The position numbers and the translations under genes are program-made. From Mariniblastus sp964414815 (GTDB lineage Bacteria > Planctomycetota > Planctomycetia > Pirellulales > Pirellulaceae), in the NCBI GenBank assembly GCA_964414815.1, contig CAYPXY010000002.1, positions 124,001 through 188,000 on the forward strand: a stretch of 64,000 bases of DNA, in the 5' to 3' direction. This document shows positions 28,070 to 36,826 of the stretch, piece after piece (the first letter of the stretch is position 1; each line of letters begins with the position of its first letter). The notes under the pieces are model-generated. The model saw nothing but the letters and a program-made list of their open reading frames with translations, ran no database searches and was not told the origin of the DNA.

Positions 28070-28129
28070 ATCCAAAAAGGGTTAGACAAAGTAAACAAAG
28101 TGACAAAGTAGACAAAGGACAAAGTAGAC

Positions 28130-28187
28130 AAAGGACAGGCACCTGTCCAAGTTCGCATTCACAATGCTCCCGAAGTGCCTGTCCTTT
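28130..28187. repeat. GGACAGGCAC hairpin, long copy
   Basis: Arms AAAGGACAGGCAC and GTGCCTGTCCTTT surround a 32-base loop containing CTGTCCAAGTTCGCATTCAC. The loop as well as the arms are almost identical to the copy at 33164-33221, showing recent dispersal or conservation of the whole 58-bp unit. Confidence 0.9.
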
Positions 28188-28877
28188 CGGGTTCTCCTTT
28201 CCGTTTCTCCTTTCCGTTTCTCCTTTCGGTTCCATGTCGTTTCTGCGACCATACCGCCGCAGAACATAAAAATGACTGGAGAAAATCTGATTGATTCTAC
28301 TATTCGTGACGAAGTCAAAACCATCAGAATTCCCGATGTGATCGAGAAGAAGAACCTGAAAGCTAAGTGGAATGATGCAAGCGAAAAAGCGAAATCATCC
28401 CCACCCGGGCCGGCTGCCAAATAAAGGGCGGTGGCAAGCTGATAGTTGCGAAGCAACGACAATCAGTGAAATCAGTGAAGAGTCGTCGCACCCTCCATTT
28501 AATTTCCGCTTGTGAAATCGCGAAGCGGCTGTGGGTTTTTGATGAGGTCGTCCCTTACGGGGACGGGCTACGTGCCACTATCTCTGGTTGATTAAATCGA
28601 GAACGCCTTGCCATGATTCTACGGTCGATCCGTCGCCAGGAGGCGATGTGCCATTGAGCCGCAATTATAGACTTTGGGTTTGCGATCTTGATGAACCCTG
28701 ATCCACCTCCGCCATCACCGAGCAAAATGCCTCCCGGAAAGAAATGCTCTTGAAATCTGAGCAAGGCAAACGTCGAATCAAACTCGCACCGCAGCCGTAT
28801 CGCACACCGCAGCTTAACTTGATCGTTGAGGCGGAAGCGATGTTTGACCACTCCCTGAATAGGCTTGCAGAAAAGAA

Positions 28878-28912
28878 GAGTTTATGAAAATCCTCCAGAT
28901 TTTCATAAACTC
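28878..28912 (-). terminator. hairpin downstream of the PEP-CTERM gene
   Basis: Perfect 15-base arms (GAGTTTATGAAAATC and complement) enclose a 5-base loop, 23 bases beyond the stop of the minus-strand PEP-CTERM gene. No long T-run follows, so it may terminate weakly or protect the 3' end. Confidence 0.55.
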
Positions 28913-28934
28913 TCAGACGAGGACTTGCAAAAAG

Positions 28935-29930
28935 TTATCGCTTCCTGCGCAATACAAGCCCAAGGCAGGCAAGTCCAATGAGCAGCGCTGAACCCGGTTC
29001 CGGGATAGCGGTGAAGTTGGACAAGTGAGCAATGCCATTCATCGTTCCGATCGCCGTATCGACACGTACAGAACTGAAAGCGGAGTGGACGGGAATTCCG
29101 AAATCAATCAGAAAGTTGTCGTCCCATTGAGGCAGCCAAACCGCCCAGTAAAGTTCTTGCCAGGGAACGTCACCGAATGAGCTTGGCACCTCGAGTTCAG
29201 CGAAGTTGATCCCGAAACTCAAAATCTCCGCAGCATATGGCAACGCAGAGCCATCCTGCTGGGTGAAGACGATATTCAAAGGAAAGTAGCCGGTGCCATA
29301 GCGGTCGGTTGGCGCTCCCACGGTGTATAGAGGCCGTATGTCCGGATTGATCCCTGCCGATGTCTGCAGAATGACCAAGGAACCCCCATCGGAAGACAAT
29401 CCGCCATGGCCATAGTTGGAGACATTTACCAAAGCCCCGTAGTCTCCTGCAAACGAATAGAAGTTTCCGGTTGCGGTGATGTACCCTGGCGCTTTGGCCG
29501 ACAAGGTCGGTGCATCCATGGCAGCACTTCCATCATGAATAAAACCTCCAACCGCATCCACGTTTGCGGTTCGAGCAAGACCCGAGGGGGGAATGACACG
29601 CTGGTTATAGAGATCGGTCCATTCCTGTTTGGTTGTACCGATATCGCCCACCGACCACAGGTTGTAGGTAGCGGCCACGTCGCGGGTTCCCATCGACTCG
29701 ATTCCGTATACGCTGCCGGGGCCACTGCCGAAGACGGGAATATAATTATCCGGACCAAAGACAGTCACTTCTGTCGGCTCCAGGAAGTGTTTGGGATTGT
29801 CAAGGCTCCGTGGTTGGCCCTGAAGCCCATAGCTGGTCGAAGCCAGCCCGGCGATCATGCACGACGCCATCAGGCAAGTCAGTGAAAACCGGGCGCGAAT
29901 CGACCCGGAAAAACAAGTATGAGATAACAT
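28935..29930 (-). CDS. PEP-CTERM sorting-domain protein
   Basis: This 331-residue secreted protein has a signal peptide (about 14-35, SLTCLMASCMIAGLAS), a beta-rich body without catalytic motif, and a C-terminal sorting signal AIPEPGSALLIGLACLGLVLRRKR. The signal is read by an exosortase. The body contains aromatic-rich strands (LYWAVWLPQWDDNFLIDFG) but no named domain. It is followed on the same strand, about 160 bases upstream, by another PEP-CTERM gene. Confidence 0.85.
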   Translation of the reverse strand: MLSHTCFSGSIRARFSLTCLMASCMIAGLASTSYGLQGQPRSLDNPKHFLEPTEVTVFGPDNYIPVFGSGPGSVYGIESMGTRDVAATYNLWSVGDIGTTKQEWTDLYNQRVIPPSGLARTANVDAVGGFIHDGSAAMDAPTLSAKAPGYITATGNFYSFAGDYGALVNVSNYGHGGLSSDGGSLVILQTSAGINPDIRPLYTVGAPTDRYGTGYFPLNIVFTQQDGSALPYAAEILSFGINFAELEVPSSFGDVPWQELYWAVWLPQWDDNFLIDFGIPVHSAFSSVRVDTAIGTMNGIAHLSNFTAIPEPGSALLIGLACLGLVLRRKR

Positions 29931-30087
29931 AGAAATTTCCTTTCTGAAATGTTATTGAAATTGAAAATGGAGCAAGTCGCAAAGCCGAACCAATTTGGCC
30001 TGGTGGTTAAAAGCCAGAATCACTGGCACATTGCCCCCAGTCTTGCCCCTACGGAAAAATCGCGCTGACAAGTTTCAGCAAAAACGA

Positions 30088-30933
30088 TTAACAAGTGGCT
30101 GCTCGACGACGTCGAGCAGCAATACCTGACAACGACATGGCTAACAGCAATAGAGAATTTGGTTCAGGGACCGAAGTAACGGCCCAGGTATCGACCTGGG
30201 TACCTTTGAAGCTCATGGACGTCCCCAGTGCGCTCGCATTGAGTGTGTAGCTGGCGGCATTGCCTGGCAAAACCCATTCAAACAGGTATCCGAGCGTGTA
30301 GTCGGGCCCTTCGCCATATCCACCGGCAACGCCTGAAAAAAATCCCAAATCCTGGTAAATGCCGGTACCGTTGGTGGTTGTTTGAACAACGGGATAAATC
30401 CACTCGCCATCGACATACGATTTGCGAACCCAATCGATTCCTCCGGTCAGACTTACTGGCGCTCCTCCTTCCGGCGTTATGGTCACCGTATCGAGGTCAA
30501 TCCACTCGCCGATCCGGTCGATCGAGATCTGCCAACGAACGATTGTGTTGTAGTCATCGCCGAGATTGTAGTTGGGTACGGTCACGGTAGGCTGCACCTG
30601 GGCAGCGAAGTGGTAGATGCCGTAGGTGCTGGTCATGAAGCCGACTGGACTGCCGGCGTTTGCAATTCCGTTGGGGTTGTGAGGTGCATATTGTGCAATT
30701 TTCGCGGCTTGCAGGGCCGGATCGGTGATGCCGTCTGCACCGCCAACCCGATACCCAGGTGCATTTACTCCGGAAGTCGTGAACCCATTGACCCATTCCT
30801 GGTAAGTCGTGTTGGACTGGCCTTGCCATGACGGATCGATGTAACCATCGGTGTAGTAGTCGGCAAAAACGGGAGGAATTTGCACCAGCAGGCAGGCTGC
30901 CAATGCGACGAATATTTGAAGTTTTTTGAACAT
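30088..30933 (-). CDS. PEP-CTERM sorting-domain protein
   Basis: This 281-residue protein has a clear signal peptide (MFKKLQIFVALAACLLVQIPPVFA) and the C-terminal sorting signal SVPEPNSLLLLAMSLSGIAARRRR. The body (about 25-250) is beta-rich, with phrases such as VRWQISIDRIGEWIDLDTVTI, and no known catalytic residues. It is likely exported and anchored or processed by the exosortase system. It is unrelated in sequence to the neighbouring PEP-CTERM protein apart from the sorting tail. Confidence 0.85.
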   Translation of the reverse strand: MFKKLQIFVALAACLLVQIPPVFADYYTDGYIDPSWQGQSNTTYQEWVNGFTTSGVNAPGYRVGGADGITDPALQAAKIAQYAPHNPNGIANAGSPVGFMTSTYGIYHFAAQVQPTVTVPNYNLGDDYNTIVRWQISIDRIGEWIDLDTVTITPEGGAPVSLTGGIDWVRKSYVDGEWIYPVVQTTTNGTGIYQDLGFFSGVAGGYGEGPDYTLGYLFEWVLPGNAASYTLNASALGTSMSFKGTQVDTWAVTSVPEPNSLLLLAMSLSGIAARRRRAATC

Positions 30934-31688
30934 ATTGCTCTTTTCTTTCTTTGATCGTGAAGACTTGAAGTCATGGAAACGTTGAAACGAAAACGTTGAA
31001 ACGAAAACGTTGAAACAGAACCGAAAACAAAAAATTTCTTGTCGGCTTTGTTGGTTGACAAGTGCGGCCAGATTGCGGCACGGGACTCTAGTCGTGGTTC
31101 ATGGATAGATACAGCCAGCCTTTCAATAGATACCAAGAAGCGGATTAAAAACCGATTCGCTGGCTTGCTGGTAATTCGAACGCCTTCAGGAGAGTTGCTG
31201 AAAGAATACGGCGCTCAATTGTGATAGCGGGCTAGCTCTGAAGGATTCTATTGTCGTTTCGAATGTAAACTTAAGAATCCAATCCAAGCATCCTAGTAGT
31301 CGCGAAGTCGATTGTCAACTTTGACTTTGAATAGCCGGTCCTTCTTTCTCTCGTTATCGCGTTTCCTAATCGAGAAAACTCGAAGAAACAATCTGGCTCG
31401 CGACATTTTGTAGCATCGGCTTTCGATGACCTGCAATTGTCGCAGCGTTTCGGATGGTCTATAAACAATACTGATTTTGAGACCCGATATCAGTCGTATG
31501 TCGAGCGTTTCAACGATCTCAATTTAGCTAGCCAGATTGAACTTGCAACGGATGCAGTACCCGCCAGCTTTCACCAGGAAGGACATCGTCCTTACCTTCG
31601 TTTTTGAGTATTGATCTCCGAGCCAATGCTCGATATCAGGAAACCATTTCAATCGTTAAAGCAACCCACACACGAGGTTACCTTCAAT
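30934..31688. other. 755-bp non-coding region with a 14-bp tandem repeat
   Basis: At 30981-31020 the 14-base unit GTTGAAACGAAAAC is repeated about 2.8 times just upstream of the minus-strand PEP-CTERM gene, within its likely leader or promoter. The remainder has only short frames on both strands without family features, so I call no gene. The stretch from about 31240 to 31600 is AT-rich and shows nothing I recognise. Confidence 0.5.
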
Positions 31689-32774
31689 ATGTTTTCTTCC
31701 GTCCGTCGGTCGTCTGTTGTCCACTCCGTTGATGCGACGCGCTCTGGCAAAAAAAATCATCCAGATCGCTCTGGATTTACGTTAGTCGAACTATTGGTCG
31801 TGATTGCAATTATCGCGGTCCTGATTTCCATGTTGTTGCCTGCGGTGCAATCGGTGCGGGAAGCCGCTCGCCGAGTGACATGCAGCAACAACTTGAAGCA
31901 GATGATTCTGGCGATGCACAATTTCGAAAGTTCCCGATCGGCATTTCCCCATCTTTATCGGCATAGCCCTCCACCCTCCACTCCCGGTGGATGTCCTCCC
32001 CAACGTAATCCCATGGCGACGATTTTTCCTTTTCTGGAGTTGCCCGGTTACGATTCCAGCAATGAAATTCGCATCCAGTTGCAAACGACCGTCATATCAA
32101 CCTATCGTTGTCCTTCCGATCCAATCCCCAATGGTGCTCCAACCCACTATGCGTCGTACGCCATTTGCTCTGGCGATGCCTATGGTTGGGCGTGGCTCTG
32201 CTCTGGGACCAACTCGGCGATGGGAGCCCCCTATTGTGCCTACCTTTCTCGACATCGTCCGTACCTGGGCGGCATGATCGATGCGGCTGCGAATTGCGGA
32301 GTTCGGCAGGGAGGTCAACTGATTGGTTTTAAAGACATTACCGATGGCACCTCCAATACGATCGCCTTTGGCGAACGTTGGGGAGCGACGATCGATCCGG
32401 CTACCGGAGAGCGAAAAAACGGTTACAGTCCGTTTATGTCCGGGTGGATTGATACCTACGCCACCTTCCCGGTGACTGCCAGTACTCGGTTGAACAATCA
32501 TTTTGATGTCGACATGAATCTGGTCCAGGTGTTCGAAGGTTATTGGTCATCCATTCGGTCGGAGCATCCTGGGGGAGCTGCCGTTGCTCTGGCAGATGGC
32601 TCGGTACGCTTGCTGAGCGAAAATATCAACAGCGATATTGTCGCCGATGACCTCTTTCAATATCCGCGCGATACTGCGGCGCCTCACCGCGGCGCACCGA
32701 ACAAGTACGCTTCTGGACGCCTGTTGAAGGCGCTGGCAGGTCGCAATGATGGAGAAGCAATTAGTGAATTCTGA
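31689..32774 (+). CDS. DUF1559 pseudopilin-like protein
   Basis: The gene encodes 361 residues from ATG 31689; in-frame starts at 31611 and 31626 would lengthen the leader. A type IV prepilin-type signal SGFTLVELLVVIAIIAVLISMLLPAVQSVREAARR (processing at Gly|Phe by prepilin peptidase) is followed by SNNLKQMILAMHNFES. The C-terminal H-x9-DG motif, HPGGAAVALADG, defines the DUF1559 (SBP_bac_10-like) family, greatly expanded in planctomycetes. These are exported pseudopilin-like proteins of unknown task. The matching prepilin peptidase is at 36827. Confidence 0.9.
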   Translation: MFSSVRRSSVVHSVDATRSGKKNHPDRSGFTLVELLVVIAIIAVLISMLLPAVQSVREAARRVTCSNNLKQMILAMHNFESSRSAFPHLYRHSPPPSTPGGCPPQRNPMATIFPFLELPGYDSSNEIRIQLQTTVISTYRCPSDPIPNGAPTHYASYAICSGDAYGWAWLCSGTNSAMGAPYCAYLSRHRPYLGGMIDAAANCGVRQGGQLIGFKDITDGTSNTIAFGERWGATIDPATGERKNGYSPFMSGWIDTYATFPVTASTRLNNHFDVDMNLVQVFEGYWSSIRSEHPGGAAVALADGSVRLLSENINSDIVADDLFQYPRDTAAPHRGAPNKYASGRLLKALAGRNDGEAISEF

Positions 32775-33093
32775 ATACTCCCCATTCTGGAAGAATTTCG
32801 CAACGGGTATTTTAGTCCTGGTCAGCCTGATTCTGATCATCCGGTTGGGCTGGATGGCGATAGCCAGCTTTCGAGCGGATCCGCCGCAAACGATCGAAGA
32901 AGCCTCTGATCTACTCCGAGCCGCAGGAAAGAAGGAACGCGAAGACTGGGAACGACGGTGGCGAGAATCAGGCCACCCACCCCCATCCGGAGGTTTCGAT
33001 GCTGCCTGGAAAGCTGCTCGTGGAACAGTGACCGAAGAGGAAACACTCCCTGACGGACAACCAGGCGATAGCCCGCAGCCCTTAGTGGAATGA
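32746..33093 (+). CDS. small membrane protein overlapping the DUF1559 gene
   Basis: This 115-residue protein has one membrane helix (about 17-40, KNFATGILVLVSLILIIRLGWMAIA) and a charged C-terminal tail with a short coiled-coil-like stretch (TIEEASDLLRAAGKKEREDWERRWRE). It overlaps the end of the DUF1559 gene by 29 bases in another frame, which suggests coupled translation and a joint role. No family is recognised. Confidence 0.6.
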   Translation: MMEKQLVNSEYSPFWKNFATGILVLVSLILIIRLGWMAIASFRADPPQTIEEASDLLRAAGKKEREDWERRWRESGHPPPSGGFDAAWKAARGTVTEEETLPDGQPGDSPQPLVE

Positions 33094-33496
33094 ACGGAAT
33101 AGCTACGGGAACTCACAAGGAGGGACTCACAAGGAGGGACTCACAAAGGAGGCAAAGACTCACAAAGGACAGGCACCTGTCCAAGTTCGCATTCACAATG
33201 CTCCCGACGTGCATGTCCTTTTGGCCTCTTCATTGCATTTCGGCAAGATGTGTGTATTAAATTTAACAGACTGTTGTTGCAGACTGGGTCGATGCCTGTC
33301 CTAAACCCTCACTAACACATCACCCATCCGAGTCCTTGCACGGATCTGGGTCGATCGAAGGCATGGGTGGTGGTTCATTGTAAATTGGCAAGAAATGTAT
33401 ATTAAATCACACAGAAAGGCATTGCAGGCTCGACAGGTGCCTGTCCTTTGTCGCTTCTTCTTCGTCCTCGACAGGTGCCTGTCCTTTGTCGCTTTC
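33094..33496. repeat. repeat-rich intergenic region with several GGACAGGCAC units
   Basis: It contains about three copies of a GGGACTCACAAGGA phrase (33119-33160) and a full GGACAGGCAC hairpin (33164-33221). Two direct copies of a 61-base unit follow (33242-33302 and 33387-33447; both begin GGCAAGA, contain TATTAAAT and TTGCAG, and end TGCCTGTCCT). There are also two tandem half sites GTGCCTGTCCTTT (33438-33450, 33476-33488) in CTCGACAGG...GTCGCTT units. The last copy stops 8 bases before the holA stop. No gene is present. Confidence 0.8.
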
Positions 33497-34678
33497 CTAC
33501 TTCGCAGGTGCCAGTTCTTTTGCCAGTCGCACCAGTAGTTGCTCCAGAACCAGTCGCCCCATTTCTTCTTTGGAATGGGACCGCTTGAGCGCGAGGTCGG
33601 CCTCAAGTAACCACTGCGATATTTGAGACGCCCGTTTGCTGCTGACTTGCTTGAGTCGCCGTTCATTGGCGGCCAGTTCCCCTCCCCAAAACGGAAACCC
33701 TGCTCCTTTGATCGCGGCCGAGACGTCAATTTTCTCCCGGTTTCGCGACTGCCGAAGAACGATCTCGGTCGCCGTCGAGAATCGACGCAACGTCGACGCA
33801 ATCTGGCCAAAGAGCGCGAGCGGATGTTCGCCGCCCAGTAACAACTTGTTGAGCAGATCGAGTGCCTTGCCGGCATCTCCTTCGGTGGCCGCGTCGACGG
33901 CATCCCAAGTGGTTCGCGTTTGCCAGCCCCCAACGGCCTGCTTGATGGTGTCGAGTGATAGCTTTCCTTTCGGGTCGAGATAGAGTACCAGCTTCTGTAG
34001 CTCCTGGTCCATCCGTCCGAATTCACAGTCCGTCAACTCCACCACCAGTTGTGCTCCCTTGGCCGGCAGGTCGTACTGATACTCACGGTTGGCTCGTGCG
34101 ACCAGCCAATCGACGACTTTCTTTTCATCACGATTTTTGCTGCGACCTTGCAGCGGTGCATCGCACTTGATTTGCAGGTGAGACTTTTCAACTTCCCTAT
34201 AGAGGATCGTGGTCGATAGCCACGTATCGACCACCAGAATCAACAGGCTGGAAAATGGAACCTGGTTGCCTGTATTGCTGGGAGACTGTTTCGGTGTGGC
34301 TTCCTCGGCAGATTTTGCCTTGGCTGATTTTCGGCTCTTTGGCGATTTCGGTTTGGGCGGATCGAGATAATCCCCCAGTCGGTCGCGATGATCCTTGACA
34401 AACTTGTCGGCATGGTCCACCACCACGATTTGAGGGCCACCGCTTCCAAAGAGTGAGCGTGTAGCCAACTCATCATGAACATCGGTCCACGATGCCGAAT
34501 CGCCCTCCAGAAAGGTTGCCGCGTATTCAAGCTCCTCTTCGTCGCTGACCGACCGAATCAACGAATCGAGCGCCAGTCTTTTAAGAAACCGTTCGCCCCC
34601 AAAGAGTACGCACATCCCCAGCGGCACACCCTTCGAAGGTGCGCTCAAAAAGTCAAATACATGGACGGTTCCGTTCAT
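33497..34678 (-). CDS. holA: DNA polymerase III subunit delta
   Basis: This 393-residue clamp-loader delta subunit starts at ATG 34678, just before HVFDFLSAPSKGVPLGMCVLFGGERFLKRLALDSLI; the open frame extends further upstream without family similarity. Domain I shows LFGSGGPQIVVVDHADKFV, and the C-terminal collar domain shows LLLGGEHPLALFGQIASTLRRF and RASQISQWLLEADLALKR. A charged Lys/Ser/Pro insert (about 130-160) is unusual and probably a flexible loop. The protein opens the sliding clamp during replication. It is divergent from the dehydrogenase gene. Confidence 0.9.
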   Translation of the reverse strand: MNGTVHVFDFLSAPSKGVPLGMCVLFGGERFLKRLALDSLIRSVSDEEELEYAATFLEGDSASWTDVHDELATRSLFGSGGPQIVVVDHADKFVKDHRDRLGDYLDPPKPKSPKSRKSAKAKSAEEATPKQSPSNTGNQVPFSSLLILVVDTWLSTTILYREVEKSHLQIKCDAPLQGRSKNRDEKKVVDWLVARANREYQYDLPAKGAQLVVELTDCEFGRMDQELQKLVLYLDPKGKLSLDTIKQAVGGWQTRTTWDAVDAATEGDAGKALDLLNKLLLGGEHPLALFGQIASTLRRFSTATEIVLRQSRNREKIDVSAAIKGAGFPFWGGELAANERRLKQVSSKRASQISQWLLEADLALKRSHSKEEMGRLVLEQLLVRLAKELAPAK

Positions 34679-34785
34679 CACTCTATGAGAACAAAACGAC
34701 CAGCCTTTGGGAAGGAGTCCGTTTGCGTGGACTCTCGATGCGACTAGAATGAACCGCCGTCTATCGATTATCTGAAGGAAATCCA

Positions 34786-36822
34786 ATGAAGTTTGCCGCC
34801 GCGTTTTTCTATCTGTTTCTTTCTCCCTTGTCATTCGTGACGGTGCCGATTGCAATGGGGCAAGAGCCGGTTGATATTCAATTCGTCCATCCCACTTCGG
34901 TTTGCTACGGGCCAGACGGTTCGGTTTATGTCGCCGACGCAGGTGAATTTGGAAAGGACGACGATGGAAGCGTCAAGGTCTTGAGCAACGGTCAATGGAA
35001 GCCGTTTGCGAGCAACCTGAATGATCCCATGGGAATCGTGTTCTTTCAGGATGCGTTCTATGTCACTGACAAAACGCAGATTGTCAGAATTGGGAACCAG
35101 GGTGAGACCAGCGTTTACGCTTCGGCGGAAGATTTTCCAGCGCCACCCACATCGTTGCACGGAATCACCGTGAATGTTCGGTTTGGACTGTTTCTCGTCA
35201 GCGATTCCGGTGCCGATGGGGTAGCGGGAAGCGTGTATCGTATTCACCATCGACGTAGGAGTATCGAGACCGTTGCCGACTCGACAACGATTCCTGAGAT
35301 TCAGTCGCCCTGCGGTATCGCCTATGATGGCGACTCACATTGCGTTGTTGCCGATGCGAGCCGCGGTGAAATTTACCAAGTCAGTTTGATCAATCGGACG
35401 GCCAAAAAAATTGCCGACGGCATGGAGGGGGCTTCAGGAATCACCTGGGATCATTTCGGGCGACTATTTGTAACTTCAAAGACCACCGGTAAAGTATTCG
35501 GTATCCCTCAGCCCGGCAAATCGCCTGTTTTGATGAGCGAAGAACTCAAATCGGCTGCCGATTGCCGGCTTTCGAAGGACGGTCGAAAGCTGCTGATCCC
35601 GGATACTACATCTGGAACACTGACGGAAATTTCAACTACGATTCCTGGATGGGAAGTCGATGAATCACCGCTGCCCGTCGAGGCCGTCCAGGCGTTTCCA
35701 AATTTGCGATGGACGGGTTGGGACGATGGTGGTGATGAAGGGCTGATCAATCCACTTCGCCCTGTCTTGTTGACCCATGCCCATGATGGATCGAACCAGA
35801 TCTATGTTGCGACCCAGCACGGTGTCGTCCATGTTTTTGAAAACAGCGACGATACCACTGAAACCAAGATATTTCTCGACATTTCACATCGAGTGCGCTA
35901 CGACGACCGAACCAATGAAGAAGGGTTCCTGGGTCTGGCGTTCCATCCGAAGTTCAAAGAGAACGGGGAGTTTTTTGTGTTTTATACCGACCAGAGAACT
36001 CGCCTCGAGAATGTGGTTTCCCGGTTTCGTGTCAAAACGGATGATCCCACGGTGGCAGATCCTGATTCTGAAGAGGAGTTGATGCGATTCAAGAAGCCCT
36101 TCTGGAATCACGACGGCGGCACCGTGATCTTTGGACTCGATGGCTACTTGTATATCGCTCACGGCGACGGTGGCGCGGCCAATGATCCCCACGAGAATGG
36201 CCAGAACTTGAAAACTTGGCTCGGCAAAGTATTGCGAATCGATGTCGACCGCAAGGAAAACGGATTGAACTATGCAATTCCGCCAGACAATCCGTTTATA
36301 GAGAACGCGGGCGCGAAGCCGGAGATTTGGGCTTATGGACTGCGAAATATCTGGCGGATGGCATTTGATCCAGAGACAGGCGTCTTGTGGGGCGGCGAAG
36401 TCGGACAGGATTTGTATGAAGAAATTGTGCTGATCGAAAGAGGTGGCAATTATGGCTGGAATCTCCGAGAGAGTTTTCATCCGTTCGGCGGCAAGGGAGT
36501 TCATGTTCGCAACGATCTGATCGAACCGATCTGGGAGTACCACCACGACATTGGAAAATCGATTACAGGCGGCGCCGTCTACCGTGGTAAGGCAATTCCC
36601 GAATTGCAGGGGATGTATCTCTATGCCGACTACGTTTCAACGCGGGTCTGGGCATTGAACTATGACCCGGCTGAGAAGCGGGTGGTCGCTAACCATCCGA
36701 TCCAATCGCCGAATCTCTCGGTGATGTCGTTTGGTGAGGATCAGCATGGCGAACTCTACCTTCTCCGTGCCAGCGGCGGTGGACGGGTGATCTATCGATT
36801 GACGCGAACCACGGAGAAGTAA
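34786..36822 (+). CDS. secreted propeller-PQQ-type sugar dehydrogenase fusion
   Basis: This 678-residue protein has a signal peptide (FFYLFLSPLSFVTVPIAMG). The N-terminal half (about 28-290) is an SMP-30/NHL-like propeller (PTSVCYGPDGSVYVADAG, PCGIAYDGDSHCVVADAS). The C-terminal half (about 300-675) is a soluble aldose or sugar dehydrogenase-like propeller of the PQQ-dependent YliI type, with EEGFLGLAFHPKF, HDGGTVIFGLDGYLYIAHGDGG, WAYGLRNIWRMAFDP, GEVGQDLYEEI and GGNYGWN. It probably oxidises sugars in the periplasm. Whether PQQ is actually bound cannot be judged. It converges with the prepilin peptidase gene. Confidence 0.87.
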   Translation: MKFAAAFFYLFLSPLSFVTVPIAMGQEPVDIQFVHPTSVCYGPDGSVYVADAGEFGKDDDGSVKVLSNGQWKPFASNLNDPMGIVFFQDAFYVTDKTQIVRIGNQGETSVYASAEDFPAPPTSLHGITVNVRFGLFLVSDSGADGVAGSVYRIHHRRRSIETVADSTTIPEIQSPCGIAYDGDSHCVVADASRGEIYQVSLINRTAKKIADGMEGASGITWDHFGRLFVTSKTTGKVFGIPQPGKSPVLMSEELKSAADCRLSKDGRKLLIPDTTSGTLTEISTTIPGWEVDESPLPVEAVQAFPNLRWTGWDDGGDEGLINPLRPVLLTHAHDGSNQIYVATQHGVVHVFENSDDTTETKIFLDISHRVRYDDRTNEEGFLGLAFHPKFKENGEFFVFYTDQRTRLENVVSRFRVKTDDPTVADPDSEEELMRFKKPFWNHDGGTVIFGLDGYLYIAHGDGGAANDPHENGQNLKTWLGKVLRIDVDRKENGLNYAIPPDNPFIENAGAKPEIWAYGLRNIWRMAFDPETGVLWGGEVGQDLYEEIVLIERGGNYGWNLRESFHPFGGKGVHVRNDLIEPIWEYHHDIGKSITGGAVYRGKAIPELQGMYLYADYVSTRVWALNYDPAEKRVVANHPIQSPNLSVMSFGEDQHGELYLLRASGGGRVIYRLTRTTEK

Positions 36823-36826
36823 CCCT

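Larger units (their letters stand above)
28070..28934. other. 865-bp non-coding region with repeats
   Basis: The region starts with tandem GACAAAGTAGACAAAG-type repeats (28085-28129), followed by the GGACAGGCAC hairpin (28130-28187). About three copies of TTTCTCCTTTCCG come next (28196-28232). A 50-codon frame from ATG 28272 (MTGENLIDSTIRDEVKTIRI...) has no family features and is not called. The remainder to the hairpin at 28878 holds nothing I can recognise. Confidence 0.5.

Noticed and set aside
28085..28232. Repetitive stretch considered as a CRISPR or minisatellite array
   Set aside because: It is a mix of short tandem phrases and one dispersed hairpin; no regular repeat-spacer pattern exists.
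28272..28424. 50-codon open frame MTGENLIDSTIRDEV...
   Set aside because: It has no ribosome site, no homologous motif that I recognise, and is surrounded by repeats.
30981..31020. Short tandem repeat considered as a CRISPR-like array
   Set aside because: The 14-base units are directly adjacent with no spacers, and no cas genes are present.
31039..31224. 61-codon frame ending LLVIRTPSGELLKEYGAQL
   Set aside because: The end looks protein-like, but there is no ribosome site, no recognised family, and the N-terminal half looks random.
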